Source: Phycisphaerae bacterium (GTDB lineage Bacteria > Planctomycetota > Phycisphaerae > UBA1845). From it: 64,000 bases of DNA. Made by a program: the position numbers and the translations under genes. This document shows positions 46,347-54,309 of this stretch, one piece after another (the first letter of the stretch is position 1; each line of letters begins with the position of its first letter). The stretch lies in assembly GCA_029260015.1 (NCBI GenBank), contig JAJDEB010000024.1:1-64000 (forward strand), read 5' to 3'. The notes under the pieces were generated by a model. The model saw only the letters and a program-made list of their open reading frames with translations, ran no database searches and was not told the origin of the DNA.

Positions 46347-48845
46347 ATGGCCATGAACGATCAAGCCCGTAACAATGTGCCTGGTACTGAGAATTCGTCC
46401 GAAACACCGGTCGATGAGCACCTGAGTTGGATCGATGCCGCGTGCCGAGAAGTCGAAGCCTTGAGCGAGCCGGCATCATCGGACTTCGGATCACACGAAC
46501 CCAACGTTTCGACAGATGATCGAATTGCGGCGGCGCTTTCGCGGGCTTTACCGAGTTACACTATTCGAGGTGAATGTCAACGCGGTGGGCAGGGTGTCGT
46601 TTTTCGTGCAGTTCAAAATGCAACTGATCGCCACGTCGCAATCAAGGTTCTGCACGAAACGTCATCCGCAAAAGCTCGCGATCGGGCCCGATTCGAACGC
46701 GAAGTGAAGATTCTCGGTCAACTCCGCCATCCCAACATCGTCAAGATTCTCGACACCGGTTCGACCGAAGGCCGCTTCTTCTACATCATGGATTACATTG
46801 ACGGCATGGCGCTCGACGACTACGTCCTCAAGAACAATGTGTCTATCCACGACGCTCTGATCCTCTTTGAGAAAGTCTGCAAGGCTGTTAACGTCGCTCA
46901 TCTGCGCGGGATCATTCATCGCGATATCAAACCGAGCAACATTCGCGTTGACCATTCCGGGGAACCGCATGTCATGGACTTCGGATTAGCGAAGGTTGAT
47001 GAATTTGACGCCATCGCCGATCCGCGCACCGAAGTGCAAACCGTCAGTGGTCAATTCGTGGGCACCTTACCGTGGGCTAGTCCGGAACAACTCGAAGGGT
47101 CGGCTGAAGCCCTGGATATTCGCACCGATGTATACTCACTGGGCATTGTCCTGTATCAGATCCTCGCCCGCTCATTCCCATATGAAGTTGGCGGAAGCAT
47201 GCGAAAAGCGCTTGAAAACATATGCCATATCGACCCGGCAAAACCCAGCTCGGTCAATCCCAACATTGACGACGAAGTGGATTGCATTGTGCTGAAAGCG
47301 CTTCGTAAGCGTCGTGAGGATCGCTATCAAAGCGCAGGGAACCTAGCCAGAGAGATTCGTCGTTGCCTTGTGGGCGAACCCATCGAAGCGAAACGCGACA
47401 ACGGTTGGTATGTGCTCCGTAAAACCATACGCCGTCATCGTGGCAAGGCCATTATCGCGGGCCTTGCTGTCGTGCTCGTCGTACATTCGTTGGTCGCCAT
47501 GACAATCCTCTTTCGACAGGAATCGCGCCTTCGGGCTGATGCGGAGAAGGCTCGCGATGAAGCCAGTCAAGCGAGCGACGAGGCCAAACGGCAAGAGCGA
47601 ATCGCCCAAGAGGTCAACGCGTTCCTAAATTTCGGAGTGCTGGCGTCAGCCCGCCCAGACGAATTGGGCAAGGACGTTACCGTTTACGAAGCGTTGACTG
47701 CGGCGTCGGCTGGCATTGAAGAGTATTTTCCCGGCGAACCGGAAATGCAGGCCCGCGTCCGGTTCGTTGTAGGTAATACATTCTACGAACTTGGTGATGC
47801 AGACGAAGCAGTACGAAACCTACAGCGCTCGCTCGTACAATTTCGCGAAACGCTCGGTCCAGATGATCCCGAAACGATGCACGCGATGAACGATCTGGCG
47901 CGTGTCTTCGATAACGTGGGAAAGTATGAGGAAGCGCTACAACTGCTTGAGGGATGTCTACAAAGGCGCAAGCGCGTGCTGGGCGAAGACCATGCAGACA
48001 CAGTCACCTCAATGGTCAATCTCGGGTGGGCCAACTACAAATTGGGGAATGGACAAACCGCGGAGAATCTGAGTCGTGAGGCCGTCGACGCCTGGAAGCA
48101 GGTTCCGGGCGACCATGAGCAGGAAGCCCGCCAAGCAGCGAACATCCTGGCCGCGATCCTGATGGAATGCAATAAGCACGCCGAGGCCGAACCGTTACTT
48201 CTGGACAACTACGAGTGGTCTCGCAAGCACTTGGGCGAAGAGCACCCCGGCACGCTCGTGTCCATGGGAAACCTCGCGTCGATGTACAAAGACACGGAGC
48301 GATACGATCAGGCGGAATCGTTGTACAGCCGCGCCCTCGACGCGCGCAAACGGGTGCTGGGAATCAAACACCCCGACACGATCCTCAGCATGAATAACCT
48401 AGCCGTCTTGTATTCTAATCGGGGCCAATATGCGAGGGCAGCCGTCGCACTGGAAGAAGCGCTCAAAGCGGGACGGCAGGCGAATGGAGAGAACCACCCA
48501 ATGGTGATTAGCGCTACCAGCAATCTGGGCAAGGCGTATCATCGACTGCAGCGATTTGAAGAAGCACTCACGATGCAGGAAAGAGCGTTGGAATGCGCGC
48601 GGCGAACACTTCCCGAAAACCATTCCAACATTGGCCTTTACATGACGCGCACCGCAGCCGCCTTGAGCGAATTGAGGCAAATGGACCGCGCGGAGAATAT
48701 GCTGGACGACGCTTACGATCTGCTGCACCAAAGCGTGGGTGCCTCCAATCCGCTAACGATCAACGTGATCGAGCTCGCAATTAAACACTACGAATCCCGC
48801 GGGATGACCCTCGAGGCTGAAAGCTGGAGCCGACGAATGCCATAA
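46347..48845 (+). CDS. Ser/Thr kinase with transmembrane helix and TPR sensor (module IV)
   Basis: About 832 residues from ATG 46347 (ATG 46353 and TTG 46305 are alternatives; none has a strong ribosome-binding site). The kinase domain (about 70-340) has [27 protein letters not shown] (about 191), DFGLA and GTLPWASPEQ. The transmembrane helix is at about 370-392 (IIAGLAVVLVVHSLVAMTIL), followed by a charged coiled-coil-like segment (about 395-430). TPRs of 42 residues fill about 470-810, several with the signature LGxxHPDT. All catalytic residues are intact. Co-oriented with the module IV sigma gene. Confidence 0.92.
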   Translation: MAMNDQARNNVPGTENSSETPVDEHLSWIDAACREVEALSEPASSDFGSHEPNVSTDDRIAAALSRALPSYTIRGECQRGGQGVVFRAVQNATDRHVAIKVLHETSSAKARDRARFEREVKILGQLRHPNIVKILDTGSTEGRFFYIMDYIDGMALDDYVLKNNVSIHDALILFEKVCKAVNVAHLRGIIHRDIKPSNIRVDHSGEPHVMDFGLAKVDEFDAIADPRTEVQTVSGQFVGTLPWASPEQLEGSAEALDIRTDVYSLGIVLYQILARSFPYEVGGSMRKALENICHIDPAKPSSVNPNIDDEVDCIVLKALRKRREDRYQSAGNLAREIRRCLVGEPIEAKRDNGWYVLRKTIRRHRGKAIIAGLAVVLVVHSLVAMTILFRQESRLRADAEKARDEASQASDEAKRQERIAQEVNAFLNFGVLASARPDELGKDVTVYEALTAASAGIEEYFPGEPEMQARVRFVVGNTFYELGDADEAVRNLQRSLVQFRETLGPDDPETMHAMNDLARVFDNVGKYEEALQLLEGCLQRRKRVLGEDHADTVTSMVNLGWANYKLGNGQTAENLSREAVDAWKQVPGDHEQEARQAANILAAILMECNKHAEAEPLLLDNYEWSRKHLGEEHPGTLVSMGNLASMYKDTERYDQAESLYSRALDARKRVLGIKHPDTILSMNNLAVLYSNRGQYARAAVALEEALKAGRQANGENHPMVISATSNLGKAYHRLQRFEEALTMQERALECARRTLPENHSNIGLYMTRTAAALSELRQMDRAENMLDDAYDLLHQSVGASNPLTINVIELAIKHYESRGMTLEAESWSRRMP

Positions 48846-49116
48846 AACTGTTGATCGATTGCTCGAGATTTCCACAATGCCGGCCACTCCAGCGCGGTGC
48901 ACTTGAATCGTAAGAGAGCAATTCAAGTCTAGTCCAAGAAACGCACAATTGGGACAACCCGACCTGCAGGCCGAAAACTCTGTGTATCAATTCAGGCGCG
49001 TCAAAGCGCGTCCAATACGCGTCTAGGTCTGGGAATGGTTAGATTCGGCTGGATTTGAGGGGGAAGCCAGAAGTGCGGGCAGCCGTAAGCAACTGCCCTT
49101 TATGCGTTTAAGAAAA
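48846..49116. other. Intergenic region leading to the tRNA-derived site
   Basis: No gene. It holds the phased GCGCGTC repeats (48996-49023) listed separately. Confidence 0.45.
48996..49023 (+). repeat. Three phased heptamers (G/A)CGCGTC left of the tRNA-derived core
   Basis: GCGCGTC at 48996-49002, GCGCGTC at 49006-49012 and ACGCGTC at 49017-49023, spaced 10 and 11 bases, so on the same face of the helix. The same heptamers occur right of the core. This resembles integrase arm sites. Confidence 0.55.
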
Positions 49117-49158
49117 TAGCGGCGACTGGATTCGAACCAGTGACCTGCGGGCTATGAA
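49117..49158 (-). tRNA. 3' half of a tRNA-Met(CAT) gene, fragment
   Basis: Reading the minus strand, TTCATAG is the anticodon loop, CCCGC the 3' strand of the anticodon stem, then AGGTC. A perfect T arm follows (ACTGG-TTCGAAT-CCAGT), then the 3' acceptor strand CGCCGCT and discriminator A. No CCA is encoded. The 5' half does not follow: no AGCGGCG, no D arm, and only three pairs in the anticodon stem. It is therefore a partial copy, as left by site-specific integration into a tRNA gene. The core repeat overlaps its anticodon loop. Confidence 0.75.
49144..49158 (+). repeat. Core repeat copy 4 (CCTGCGGGCTATGAA), inside the tRNA fragment
   Basis: The fourth identical copy. Here it reads, on the minus strand, as the anticodon loop and the following stem of tRNA-Met. 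This copy shows the origin of the core. Confidence 0.85.
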
Positions 49159-49405
49159 CCCCAGCCCAAACACCGTTTCCAGGCTACCAAGGCCATTATC
49201 TTAGATCGGGCTCTGCAGAATTCTGCAGATTGTTGCAAATTGGGGCGCACCGGCGCGTCTGGAACGCGTCCATTTCACAGATTCAGACGCGCGTCTGAGA
49301 TTTGGTTGATCGTTCGTTTGCGGTATGACCAGCGGGGGTTCAAAATGTCGATCACGTCTTTTCACTGAACTTGCGGCCCTTTGAAGCGAGGTGATCTAAC
49401 TCATG
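49145..49405 (+). repeat. Dispersed repeat, 261-bp copy
   Basis: Second copy of the repeat at 41770-42039. It contains GCGCGTC (49253-49259), ACGCGTC (49264-49270) and the palindrome CAGACGCGCGTCTG (49284-49297). Similarity to the other copy begins at the core and ends after CTCATG. Confidence 0.85.
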
Positions 49406-49647
49406 TCTCGGTGGTTATTCGTAACTCTACATCTCCTCTTGGAAGCGCACCCGCGCGGTCTGTTCGTACAACAAGGCGACGCTTTCAGGCGCCTCCTCAA
49501 GACATTTCGCAGACGGCCGTTAGAGGCGCAACACCTTTTCAGGACGACGATGCAACTCGGGTCGTTCTGCTTCTCTGACATCAACGGATGGCAGTCTCCG
49601 GCGCGACGGCAAGGCTCCCAATGCAAGCCTACGCCTGGCCGCATCAT
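49406..49647. other. Intergenic region downstream of the oxidoreductase cluster
   Basis: About 240 bases. A plus-strand frame starting 49403 overlaps the 3' end of the next gene antisense and shows no family features, so I do not call it. Confidence 0.4.
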
Positions 49648-50259
49648 TCAGCACTCTTTCGGTTCGCAGCTACAGCAATCGGCCTCCAGCATTGCGATTC
49701 GGTCGCGAAGAACTTGCATCGATTCCCCGACCTCTTCTTCGGTGAAACGCGGCTTGATGTGCTGCGGGCAGTTAACATCCCAAGCTTCAATGCGGAATAA
49801 GAACATCCGCTCTGGCTCGCTCCCGTAGTCAGGATCGTAGAGTTTTTCTCGTAGCGCGGCATCGTTCTCTACGACCTCAGCGCGGCCCCAAATCTTGATG
49901 CGTCGCCGGTTCGCGAAGTCCATCAGGAAGATAAACGCCTTGGGGTTGTCGTCGAGATTTCCTACCGAGATGTACTGCCGGTTTCCGCTGAAGTCGGCGA
50001 ACCCGAGCGTGCGCTCATCCAATACCTTGAGGAATCCGGGAGGACCTCCGCGATGCTGGATGTACGGCTGCCCTTCGGCATTGACGGTTGCAAGAAACAG
50101 CGTGTCACGCTCGGCAACGAACGCGGCAAGGTCCGATGTGACGGCGTTGTTCCACCCACCGCGTTGCTCCATTGACGCGTAGCCCTTGCGTGAACCAAGC
50201 CGTTCCTGGACCGTTTTGACTGATGGCGTGAATGCGATGTCACTAACGGGGCGATTCAT
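49648..50259 (-). CDS. Pyridoxamine 5'-phosphate oxidase-family flavoprotein
   Basis: 203 residues from ATG 50259 (AAGGAG upstream; frame open to 50325). The split-barrel flavin fold of the PNPOx-like family is indicated by FVAERDTLFLATVNAEGQPYIQHRGGPPGFLKVLDERTLGFADFSGN and IFLMDFANRRRIKIWGRAEVV. The tail has a cysteine cluster, CCSCEPKEC, that could bind metal. Members act as FMN- or F420-dependent oxidoreductases on varied small molecules; the substrate here is unknown. It is the last gene of the six-gene cluster read from the sigma-54 promoter. Confidence 0.85.
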   Translation of the reverse strand: MNRPVSDIAFTPSVKTVQERLGSRKGYASMEQRGGWNNAVTSDLAAFVAERDTLFLATVNAEGQPYIQHRGGPPGFLKVLDERTLGFADFSGNRQYISVGNLDDNPKAFIFLMDFANRRRIKIWGRAEVVENDAALREKLYDPDYGSEPERMFLFRIEAWDVNCPQHIKPRFTEEEVGESMQVLRDRIAMLEADCCSCEPKEC

Positions 50260-50355
50260 AGCCGGTCTCCTTTGCGTTGAGGTCCCGTTTCGGGGTTCCC
50301 TGCGCTTGCGATTGCCTGGAGTCATTCTTCGAAATCCCCAAGCGACCCCACTCGA

Positions 50356-50784
50356 TTATGTGCGACGCGTCTCAGTAGCAGAACGGCACAACGTATCCTC
50401 ACAACTACCCCCGGTTTGAAGATGAAACACCTTGTTCATGATCTTCCATTCGCCGTCAATTCTCAGCAGCGTGAACAGGTCGGTGAACCGGCGACCCGTC
50501 CAGTTGTCGAGTTCAAGTCTTACGGTGGCCACGCTGCCCACCAAATCGATGCTTGCCAGTCGTGCGCGAAGTTCTGCCGCAGGACCATTGTCGTCATTCC
50601 AATCGAAGAGTTTCTTGATCGGACCCGCGAAGAGCTCCCCTTCGACATAGCCGAAAACAGTTGCATCCTCGTGGAACGCGGGCCTCATGTCGGCGCCTCT
50701 GCCGGACCTGGCGCCGTCAATATAGTGTTGAATGACCTTTGTGATGAGGGCATGCTCGCTCACGTTTGTCAGTGTATTACTCAT
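50356..50784 (-). CDS. NTF2/SnoaL-like nuclear transport factor 2 family protein
   Basis: 142 residues from ATG 50784, with AAGGGGTGAG upstream. An alpha+beta cone fold of the NTF2-like type is suggested by VIQHYIDGARSGRGADMRPAFHEDATVFGYVEG and a C-terminal LLRIDGEWKIMNKVFHL. The family includes small-molecule isomerases, hydrolases and simple binding proteins. Its role in this cluster is unknown. Confidence 0.8.
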   Translation of the reverse strand: MSNTLTNVSEHALITKVIQHYIDGARSGRGADMRPAFHEDATVFGYVEGELFAGPIKKLFDWNDDNGPAAELRARLASIDLVGSVATVRLELDNWTGRRFTDLFTLLRIDGEWKIMNKVFHLQTGGSCEDTLCRSATETRRT

Positions 50785-50858
50785 AGGTCTCACCCCTTAG
50801 TTAGTGTCGGTCGTCTTTTTTTCATGATCAATATTCTCCGTGATAGCGACCATCGCAT

Positions 50859-51608
50859 CTAAACCTGAATCATTCCCCCGTCAGCGACGAGGTCGGCTCC
50901 GGTGAAGTAGCTCGCATCTTCGGAGGCAAGAAACGCTACGGTTGCAGCGATCTCTTCGGGCTTGCCCAGGCGACCGAGTGGAGTCTGTTGAACGACGTTC
51001 GCTCCAAACGCGTCGATTTCATCTTGGTTCAAGCCCAGTTTGCCCACGAGGGGAGTATCGATGAGCCCCGGACTGACGACGTTGACACGGATACCGTGAG
51101 GCGAGAGTTCCGCCGCAAGCGTGCGGGCTAACGAACGAACCGCCGCTTTCGTCGCTGAGTAGACGCTCGTATTCGCAATCCCGGATTGCGCGACAACGGA
51201 GGCGTTGAGAATGACCGACGCACCTTCCGAGAGAAGCGGCAAAGCCTTCTGAACCGTGAAGAATAGGCCCCGAACGTTAATGTTGAACAGGCTGTCGAAG
51301 TGCGCTTCCGTCACTGCATCGAACGGAACAAACGGCGCGATACCCGCGTTTGCAAAGAGTACGTCTACACGACCGAACTGCGCCTGCACCTGAGCGAACA
51401 AGCGATCGAGATCTTCGAGGCTCGCGACATCACCGCAGACGGCTGTAGCCCGTTCACCAAGTTCGGCGACGGCGGCATCCAGTGCATCCTTATTGCGGCC
51501 GGTGATAACAACCTGGGCACCATCGGCGATGAACCGCTGGGCGGTGGCCAACCCGATTCCACTGCTTCCTCCGGTGATGACCGCGACTCTATTGTTCAAC
51601 TTACTCAT
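50859..51608 (-). CDS. Short-chain dehydrogenase/reductase
   Basis: 249 residues from ATG 51608 (AAGGAG eight bases upstream; ATG 51614 also in frame). Classical SDR features are the NAD(P) site TGGSSGIG (about residues 12-19), NAG (LFANAGIAP), catalytic Ser region ILNASVVAQSG, YSATK with catalytic Tyr and Lys, and PGLIDTPL. The residues after the second strand (TGRNKDAL) suggest NADP(H) preference. It oxidises or reduces an alcohol/ketone pair, with unknown substrate. Confidence 0.92.
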   Translation of the reverse strand: MSKLNNRVAVITGGSSGIGLATAQRFIADGAQVVITGRNKDALDAAVAELGERATAVCGDVASLEDLDRLFAQVQAQFGRVDVLFANAGIAPFVPFDAVTEAHFDSLFNINVRGLFFTVQKALPLLSEGASVILNASVVAQSGIANTSVYSATKAAVRSLARTLAAELSPHGIRVNVVSPGLIDTPLVGKLGLNQDEIDAFGANVVQQTPLGRLGKPEEIAATVAFLASEDASYFTGADLVADGGMIQV

Positions 51609-51677
51609 CGTCATTTCTCCTTTTCCTCGACTGCACTGCGGCGGCTTGCTCGATGATCCGCCTGAATCGATTGCTCC

Positions 51678-52727
51678 CTATTCATCCACCTTCGCGACTC
51701 GTTCAGCGTTCTGGGTCTTCGCTAGGAACTGTTGCATGTACTGAGCGATGCGCTGCCCATCCTCTTCCAACGCGAAGTGCCCCGTATCAAGCAGGTGGAA
51801 CTCGACATTCTTCAGATCGCGCTTGTAGGGGAAGGCACCCGCAGCCGGAAAGATCTCATCTTTCTCGCCCCAGACGATCAGCGTCGGCGGCTGGTGTTTG
51901 CGGAAGTATGCCTGCCATTCGGGATACAGCGGCGGATTGCTCCCGTAGTCATAGAACATCTGGAGCTGGATCTCCTGGTTGCCAGGCCGGTCGAGCAGCC
52001 GCTGATCGACGTGCCAGTTGTCGGGACTAATGGCCTCGGGATCGCGGGCGCCGTTGGTGTACTGCCATTGGGTTGCGCCGATCGTCAGCAGAAAACGGAG
52101 CGCATCATCGTTCGACAGGGCGGACTTCTTGTGGGCGGCCTTGATGTTATTCCACCAGGCGTTGTCCAGGCCTTGGTCAAACGCGCTGCGGTCTTTCCAA
52201 TAGGCCTTGATCGGCTCCCAGAAATCATTGTCGATTCCCTCGTCGTACGCGTTGCCGTTTTGCACGATCAGTGCTTGGACTCGTTCCGGATGCTTCGCCG
52301 CAAGCCTAAATCCGACCGGTGCACCGTAGTCCATGACGTAAAGGCTGTATCGTGCGAGGCCTACCTTCTCCGTGAACTTCTCAATGATCTCGGCGAAATG
52401 ATCAAAGCTATAGTTGAACTCAACAACGGAGGGCATCGAACTGTTGCCATACCCTGGATAATCGGGGGCGATCACGCGGTATCGATCCGACAACGCAGGG
52501 ATCAGGTTGCGGAACATGTGCGAGGACGTCGGAAAGCCATGCAGCAATAAGATGACCGGCGCGTCCTGCGGACCCGCCTCACGGTAGAAGATGTCCAGCC
52601 CTTCGATCTGGACGGTCTTGTGCAACGTCTGCGCGCTGGCCTCACTGGTGATTTCATTCGCGCTTTCATCGACGGAAAGCATGCCGCTCATGATTGTCAT
52701 GGCGACGATGTTCTTCATGCGGTTCAT
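51678..52727 (-). CDS. Exported alpha/beta hydrolase, epoxide hydrolase/haloalkane dehalogenase-like
   Basis: 349 residues; ATG 52727 follows AAGGAG. An N-terminal stretch ([30 protein letters not shown]) may be a weak export signal. The core has the oxyanion motif HGFPTSS, the nucleophile elbow VMDYGAPVG with Asp in place of Ser, the acid in WGEKDEIFP and the catalytic His in DTGHFALEE. An Asp nucleophile with this spacing fits epoxide hydrolases and haloalkane dehalogenases. A Trp-rich cap ([11 protein letters not shown]) follows. The substrate is not determined. Confidence 0.88.
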   Translation of the reverse strand: MNRMKNIVAMTIMSGMLSVDESANEITSEASAQTLHKTVQIEGLDIFYREAGPQDAPVILLLHGFPTSSHMFRNLIPALSDRYRVIAPDYPGYGNSSMPSVVEFNYSFDHFAEIIEKFTEKVGLARYSLYVMDYGAPVGFRLAAKHPERVQALIVQNGNAYDEGIDNDFWEPIKAYWKDRSAFDQGLDNAWWNNIKAAHKKSALSNDDALRFLLTIGATQWQYTNGARDPEAISPDNWHVDQRLLDRPGNQEIQLQMFYDYGSNPPLYPEWQAYFRKHQPPTLIVWGEKDEIFPAAGAFPYKRDLKNVEFHLLDTGHFALEEDGQRIAQYMQQFLAKTQNAERVAKVDE

Positions 52728-52915
52728 CTTGGTTCTCCTTGTGAAGTTGATCTTTATTGTTCAAATGCACGTGTCCGGTCCAGGGCCGCAACGATCATTC
52801 ATTTCGTGTCAAGACGTCAGAACCGCGTATTCATCCGCCGCCAGCATGTGCAGACTGGGCTGTCCAATTCGTCATCGAACGTTCGGCGATCGCACTCACT
52901 TGTTTGCACGATCTC

Positions 52916-53467
52916 CTACGCAGTATTAGGTTCGCCGACCTCAACAATGGGAAAGTCCACTTCAGTTCCAGCCACGTGATTAAAATAGTTGGTGAAGATC
53001 GAGATGGAAGTTGTGGCGATGATCTCGTTGATCTCACCGTCGCTGTAACCGGCTTCCCGTACGTGCTCGAGTTCCTCGTCGGTTACCCAGCCCTGCCGCA
53101 CGACTACGGCTTTCGCGAACCGAAGTGCCGCCTCAACCTTGGGGTCGCGAGAAGTTGCGTGGAGATTCTTCTGCAACTCATTTGCGTCAATTCCGAACTT
53201 CTTGCCCAAGGCCGTATGGGCCGACGCGCAGTACTCGCAGGTGTTTACGTTGGCTGCGGTCAACGCGATCTGCTCGCGCAATTTCGCAGTCAAGCTGCCA
53301 CCGCCGAGTGCTTTGCCAAACACGAGGTAGGCCTCAAGAGCCGCCGGCGAATGGGCAAGCGTACTCATGAGATTGGGTACCATGCCCAGAGAATCGCTTA
53401 CGTTTTGCAGCATACTCTTTGTCTTGCCATCTGCTTGGTCGATTTCGATTGGTTGAATGCGTGCCAT
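52916..53467 (-). CDS. AhpD-like/carboxymuconolactone decarboxylase family protein
   Basis: 183 residues; ATG 53467 follows AAGGAG. The redox site CEYCASAH (CxxC with a nearby His) is that of alkylhydroperoxidase AhpD and peroxidase-related CMD-family members. N-terminal segment IEIDQADGKTKSMLQNVSDSLGMVPNLMSTLAHSP is typical of these. It probably reduces peroxides using the thiol pair. It lies between the hydrolase and the VOC gene in the same orientation. Confidence 0.88.
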   Translation of the reverse strand: MARIQPIEIDQADGKTKSMLQNVSDSLGMVPNLMSTLAHSPAALEAYLVFGKALGGGSLTAKLREQIALTAANVNTCEYCASAHTALGKKFGIDANELQKNLHATSRDPKVEAALRFAKAVVVRQGWVTDEELEHVREAGYSDGEINEIIATTSISIFTNYFNHVAGTEVDFPIVEVGEPNTA

Positions 53468-53642
53468 TTTAAGTTCTCCTTTCGCGTTACTGTTCTCGTC
53501 AAACTTCTTAGCTGTTTAGAGTTACTGCTGCTTATGCTTCGCCCAAATTGCGTCGGCTTGTAAGCGTACGGTGGGCGCTCTACGCATCTCACACATCCGT
53601 GACTGGTCTCATCGCGTTAGATTGTTACGGCCCGAACAGAAC

Positions 53643-54107
53643 CTATCGAAATCCGCAGGTCGGAGCGTTGCCGTACGGTGCTTCATGGCCCTCGCCAGCA
53701 TCCAGCGCATACTCCTCGAGCCTTATACCGTCCGGATCCTCGAAGAAGATGCCTCCTGATTTTGCTCCTTTGCTGTGAGCTACAATTCCGTCAAACAACA
53801 TGAGCGCACCCAGCTTGCGGACATTCATCTCGGTACGGCTTACGTCTTCAACCGAATCAACCTCGAAGGCCAAGTGGTGCAGACCCGGGAGCGAAATTTC
53901 GCACCGACCTTCACTCTGTTCCCAGAGTGAGAGCACCAAGCGCTGACCATCCGTGAGAAACGCATAGGGCCGGCCTTCGGTCTCAGATTCGGTCATGACC
54001 TCCAAGCCGAGGGCGCTCACGTAAAAGTCTCTTGAGCGTGAAAGGTCGGTCACATTGAGACTGAAATGGCCCGCGACGGTCTTGGTCTTAGAGCGATCTG
54101 CTGGCAT
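53643..54107 (-). CDS. VOC-family (glyoxalase/dioxygenase-like) metalloprotein
   Basis: 154 residues of the vicinal-oxygen-chelate fold: AGHFSLNVTDLSRSRDFYVSALGLEV, then LHHLAFEVDSVEDV and the C-terminal SGGIFFEDPDGIRLEEYA. The His and Glu residues in HFSLNV, HHLAFE and LEEY are likely metal ligands. Members include dioxygenases, glyoxalases and resistance proteins. It is the promoter-proximal gene of the six-gene cluster, about 55 bases from the predicted start of the sigma-54 transcript. Confidence 0.85.
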   Translation of the reverse strand: MPADRSKTKTVAGHFSLNVTDLSRSRDFYVSALGLEVMTESETEGRPYAFLTDGQRLVLSLWEQSEGRCEISLPGLHHLAFEVDSVEDVSRTEMNVRKLGALMLFDGIVAHSKGAKSGGIFFEDPDGIRLEEYALDAGEGHEAPYGNAPTCGFR

Positions 54108-54173
54108 TCCGGTCCACTCCGAATCGGTTCTGGCCGCCCGTCCTGGACGACCGCTTCATTCACCAGCCCTTAG

Positions 54174-54189
54174 AGCAAGAACTGTGCCA
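54174..54189 (-). promoter_or_regulatory. Near-consensus sigma-54 promoter
   Basis: Minus strand TGGCACAGTTCTTGCT matches the -24/-12 consensus TGGCACG-N4-TTGCW at every fixed base but one, with GG and GC ten bases apart as required. It points at the six-gene cluster. The divergent neighbour encodes a sigma-54 activator. Confidence 0.88.
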
Positions 54190-54309
54190 AACGCTCAATG
54201 GATCATAAGTCGTGGTTTTGAAATGACTTGCAACAAAACCCTTGTTTCGCTGGGCATCACGAAATATCATGACCTCACGAATCCTCGTTGTTGAAAACCA
54301 TGAAAGATC

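Noticed and set aside
49117..49200. A complete tRNA-Met gene
   Set aside because: The 5' acceptor strand and D arm are missing, and the 5' side of the anticodon stem does not pair, so only a 3' half is present.
49403..49828. 141-codon plus-strand frame beside the last repeat
   Set aside because: Largely antisense to the PNPOx-family gene and its 3' region; no protein family signature.
52728..52915. A second sigma-54 promoter inside the oxidoreductase cluster
   Set aside because: The nearest GG...GC pairs have the wrong spacing; only 54174-54189 fits.
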